Positions 60,005 through 64,000 of a DNA stretch of 64,000 bases are shown here, piece by piece. The notes under the pieces were generated by a model. It had not been told where the DNA came from and did not search any database. It saw only the letters and a program-made list of their open reading frames with translations. The DNA lies in assembly GCA_964036275.1 (NCBI GenBank), contig OZ038439.1:14188830-14252829 (forward strand), given 5' to 3'. Source of the stretch: Litoditis marina (lineage: Eukaryota > Nematoda > Chromadorea > Rhabditida > Rhabditidae). The translations under genes and the position numbers were made by a program. Position 1 is the first letter of the stretch, and each line of letters begins with the position of its first letter.

Positions 60005-63000
60005 ATGAATGACTATAACTGGTTTGAGTATCTGGAATCTGAATTCCTACGTCCTACTACCACCAGTAAGGACTATGTAAAAGCGAGCCCGTTACCTGCC
60101 TATTTGGTGGCAAATTTATTAAGTATTCTTCTTATGTTCCCCTTTTGCAGGTTCTACTCGGGGTATGTGTTCAAATGAGGACGTGAAGCCGCAATACTTC
60201 GCGAATGGGGATTTCGAGCGAACAGTTGCGGACATTATATCAAGTCCAAGAAGGGCGAAGTACACCACAAATATGTACGTTATGATTTTGTCTGTACTCT
60301 TGTTAGCTTTCGTATGTTTAGCAAGGAATGTTACTCTCTTGTCCACCGTAATACGTGAGACTGTGTAGGTGTAGGATAGTAGGGCAGAGGGCACACTCAC
60401 ACTCAAACGTTTTGGCTTGTTTGCCAAACGTTTGCATTCAAATTCGAACAGTTCTCGGATTATAAACTATATGATTCTGCTCTAAGGTATAAGATGCTGC
60501 TCGCGGCTGACTGTGCTGAGCAGCTGTGCTTTCCTATTTAGTGGATGGATGATAGGATTGAATTGAAAATTTTACGGTGTAAATAAAATGGGGAAAATTG
60601 TACAATTGTCCCCCCCCCCCTCACCTTAAGTCCCCCCCCCCCGTAGTACTATCACCCCCTCCCAATACGATTTCCTATAGAGAGGGGGGTGATTGTAAAT
60701 GGGGGGTAATTGTACAATGTCGACGTTTAACAATCACCCCCCACAATACAAAATGGGGGGTAATAGTACAACCCCGGACCTGTTTAACAATCGCCCCCCA
60801 CTCAATCCAAACCTGCAGTAAAGAAGGACGTTGTACAATCACCCCCCCCCCCCTAGGGGTGGGGGGCGATTGTACTACGGGTCGGATTCCAACCTATTTC
60901 GGCTCAAGGGGGGGACGATTGTACAATAAACCCATAAAATGTTTTCAGTGAGGACTCTCTGTTTCACATTACGGACAAACAGAAGGAATACTATACCAAG
61001 TGCTTCAAGCATCTGTTGAAGGCTACACAGGTTACTTTATCATCAAATTTATTCCAATTTTTTAAATATGAAACAACTGCATCCTATTCGTATAATTATG
61101 GTTTTGACGAGAACCCCGCTTGCGGCACTTACTTTTTACTTTTCATATTCACTTCGGGTTCCTTGCCGTTTTTTCTCAATTGGAAATTTCAATGATCGCC
61201 TCAATCTAGCTTGCGGTCAGGGGTCATTTTGTATCTTGTATCTACCTCTATTTTGCAAATAGGAGAGAGTTTTTCGTTGTAATGATTTTTGGAATGAAAG
61301 CCCTTTTTGGTAGTTTGGTGTTTGGTGTCTGTTCTGGAAAAATCGACTATGACCGTAACCTGTTCGAACATACTCCAATGAAGTTGTACGAATATTGAGA
61401 AAATGAGGGAAAACGGGCAAATTTTCATCAAGGAGACGGGGAGATTTGTCGATTTTTGATTCGAAATTATTAATTTTCACGTGTTTCCATCTATAGTCGG
61501 AATAGGGACTTTTTTCGGATACTTCGACCTTGGTGTATGGTAACTGCGTAATCCTTTTCAGAGCACGGTCGCCGACTTTCTGAATGCGGCTCTCAACGGG
61601 GCTGACAGTCAGGTGGTGGAGTTTTTCAAGAGAAGTGGTTTGGATACCGATTCGCTTTCCAGGTAAATGAGAAACGATCTTTATGACGAGTGCAGGCAAA
61701 TTTGTTTTCTTCTATTTTGTCGTTTTCGATTGTGTTTTTCTTGTTTGATTTTGGTTATGTTTACGGTTGGCTATGCTACGTTTGATTTGAAGAAAACCTA
61801 GAAGTTCCTGTGGTTCCACAGTTCAACTATGCTAGAATGCTAAGCTTAGACCACAGCTAACATGAGATTTTCTTTCACATAAACTATTGAAAAGTTGCTG
61901 AACAAGTGAACAGTATGGAGATAGAAAGTTGAGTTGACTAATTTTGTTGTCGTGATTTGTAGTTGTAGTTTGTATTTCACATGAATTCTCTCATAAATAT
62001 TATTTTTAGGATCTGGGCTCTTTCGGATGTGAACGAGGATGGCTGGCTGGATCTACACGAGTTTTCGATGGCCATGCATCTCATTGTACTTAGAGTCAAG
62101 GTAGAAATTTGCTTAAATCAAGGTAGAAATTTGCTTAAATCAAGGTAGAAATTTGCTTAAATCAAGGTAGAAATTTGCTTAAATCAAGGTAGAAATTTGC
62201 TTAAACCCCTACACTGTCCAAAAGCCGATGTAAAGATGTTTTCTTTCGAGTTATACTTTGGCTTTTGCCACCTTAGAGCAATTTTCATGGAAATTTACAT
62301 AAATATTTTGAGCGAAAGATTCCAATCAAGTGCAACATAACATTGTTTTTGGCACAAGTTACAAATAATTGTTCAGGGAGAAGTTCCCATTCCGTCTGCC
62401 CTGCCACCACATATCCGGCCGGCTCGCACCCCTTCGAGGTCCAACTCACAGGTCAGTCATATTCATATTCCACTATTCCACATACAGTATCCACTAAGTT
62501 TCTGTAAGTTTTATCCATACCCTAAATGCTCAGCGTTTTGAGAACCCCCCCCCCCCCGTTTTTGGTCCGAAGATTTGGGCAAAACCCCTCAAAAATTGTC
62601 TGATTTAGCGATTTTCTAAATTAAGGGCAGAACCCCTTTATAATGGCTGAGGGGGAGGGCAAAACCCCCCTGTTTGAGAAAGTCACAACTCTGAGGCATT
62701 TAGGGTATGCTTATCATTAGTTTCTTCATTAATTGACTGAAAATTTGTTCTTAAAATAGCCCTGATTCTCGGCTTCCGACTCACCATCAGTGGTAGACAA
62801 AGTTGATGGTTTCGTTTTGGGTGTTTTTTTGACCGTTTGGGAGACCAGAATTGAAGGCGATGCCAGCACTTCTCGGACCTTTGCATGAATCGAAATCATC
62901 GAGTTCAAGTACAACGACGTATATCGTTAAAATTTGTGTAACTGTTTTCCGATTTTCCGACCGACTTATCTACGTATTTTATGTAGTCGTTTGACTTTAA

Positions 63001-63927
63001 TCTAAAGCTTGTAAGTCGTTTCACGATAGACGTCGTTCTAGGTGAATTTGTGAATGTGATCACTGATCACATTTCTTTTCAGGCCCAAGGTCAGCTGAGT
63101 CCGGCCGTGGCAAGTTCGTCTAATCCGCCTCCTACCCTTCCCACCTCACATCCAGTTACAAGCAGTTAGTTGCATTTCGTCGTTCATCTACTTTTGTTTT
63201 GCATAACCTTTTTATATAACATTCACCAGAAACACAGAAACTAGTAATGCTTGACTATTCCACGAATGGTAATCGGTTTCTTCAAAGTATGTCAGAGTTT
63301 ATGAGTAGTGGATCCGGTGTTTTGAGTTTTTGAACTGAATTGTTGGAGATTCGGACAGTGTTACTGGAGTATTTTAACCTTCGTTGCACAATGACAAACA
63401 AACATGTTTCTTGTTTTTTTTTCTTTTTCCTCCCGAATAAATTCGATTAGTTGGAGTCCATTTGTGACATCTGTGAAAATCCGAAAGTGTGTTGGTATGC
63501 TATTACAAAATCGCAAAATTGTTGTTTCGTATTTCAGAAGCCAGTCAAAACCAAGTTGGGTCGTGGGATAAGTTTGCGGTGCCAGAATTGCCGTTGGATG
63601 TAATTGATAAGGTGAGTCGAAAAACTGAAATCATTGGAGATGCACCTATGTTTGAAGTTAGATCATACACCAGTAGGGTACGAGTATTTCTCAAGAAGCA
63701 ATTCGTTCATCGAGAAGAACAGAATTCGTCACACTTTTTCTATTTTCAGATTTTTTGGCCCTTCGGACAACTGGAATATGAGTTTTGGTAACACACACCA
63801 ATCATTATTGCGCGACTGTGCCTTGAAACGAAAATAATTCCCTTTTTGTTCCAGGCTGACTTACATCTGACACAGTTCTCTGATGTACCTCCACTATTAG
63901 TGGACAGCAGACCAACAGCCGTGAAAC
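60005..63927 (+). CDS. reps-1: REPS-like EH-domain endocytic adaptor (5' part)
   Basis: Relative of RalBP1-associated Eps-homology proteins, which link Ral signalling to clathrin endocytosis. Exons are 60005-60065, 60151-60274, 60949-61030, 61562-61662, 62010-62100, 62377-62451, 63083-63164, 63538-63611 and 63855-63927; the frame stays open past the window edge, so the gene is partial (254 codons seen). Residues about 62-153 form the EH domain: ITDKQKEYYTKCFKHL, then a complete EF-hand loop DVNEDGWLDLHE (about 129-140) preceded by the pocket tryptophan in IWALSD, and HLIVLRVKGEVPIPSALPP, which is typical of REPS proteins. A Ser/Pro-rich linker follows. The 5' start comes from phase: ATG at 60005, A|GTAAGG donor, then AT|T into the EH exon. 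Exons 1-2 are less certain than the EH exons. The 62100 donor is copied in a 22-bp tandem repeat. Confidence 0.9.
60605..60935. repeat. C-run/G-run repeat, TTGTACAATC type
   Basis: CCCCCCC/GGGGGGG runs joined by ATTGTACAATC or its relatives, immediately upstream of the 60949 exon. Third locus with this architecture. Confidence 0.85.
62101..62205 (+). repeat. 22-bp tandem repeat at a splice donor
   Basis: Five units of GTAGAAATTTGCTTAAAT+CAAG start at 62101, 62123, 62145, 62167 and 62189. Because the exon ends in CAAG|GTAGAA, every unit recreates the donor. Confidence 0.95.
62516..62710. mobile_element. Inverted-repeat element in a reps-1 intron
   Basis: CATACCCTAAATGC.TCAG at the left mirrors CTGAGGCATTTAGGGTATG at the right. 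The interior has C-runs and GGGCAAAACCCC words. Confidence 0.75.
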
Positions 63928-64000
63928 GTGAGTGACGCGTTTCAAACTCTCCAGTCACCACTTCACGAGAAGGAAGATGTTTTGCCATTCAAATGCGTGA

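Overview
This is a eukaryotic window, almost certainly from a rhabditid nematode and probably Caenorhabditis or a close relative. The signs are short exons joined by introns that nearly always end in TTTCAG, a seven-helix receptor of the nematode Str type, a major-sperm-protein (MSP) domain gene, two tandem soluble tyrosine phosphatases of a kind expanded in nematodes, and a genome full of short non-autonomous inverted-repeat elements. No transposase or reverse-transcriptase reading frame was recognised. Every gene model below was spliced by eye. Exon phases were checked to be consistent from start to stop, or to the window edge for the last gene.

Layout. 1-11.8 kb has no gene I can support: a decayed tandem repeat (about 0.4-1.3 kb), then strand-biased CT-rich microsatellites (3.1-8.2 kb), then unique sequence. 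11.8-17.1 kb (+) is a complete 13-exon Frizzled Wnt receptor. 18.2-23.7 kb (-) is a 6-exon Str-type chemoreceptor with repeat-filled introns. 23.7-29.3 kb is mostly gene-free. 29.3-36.0 kb (+) is a 10-exon single-pass glycoprotein that I do not recognise. 36.9-41.4 kb (-) and 48.9-54.4 kb (-) are paralogous tyrosine phosphatases flanking an MSP-domain gene (42.5-46.8 kb, -). 56.5-58.1 kb (+) is a tiny single-pass membrane protein. 60.0 kb to the window end (+) is the 5' part of a REPS/EH-domain endocytic adaptor.

How the genes relate. Frizzled (Wnt signalling), the chemoreceptor (sensory) and REPS (Ral/endocytosis) look unrelated. The phosphatase-MSP-phosphatase block, all on the minus strand, resembles the sperm-enriched gene neighbourhoods known in nematodes; that is an inference from gene family only.

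The most unusual features are two. First, exon-intron junctions are repeatedly duplicated inside the adjacent intron in four different genes. Second, a roughly 195-bp repeat family combines short TATAGT/ACTATA ends with an internal tRNA-like Pol III promoter, occurs with at least two different tRNA-like heads, and has seeded an exact 228-bp tandem array.
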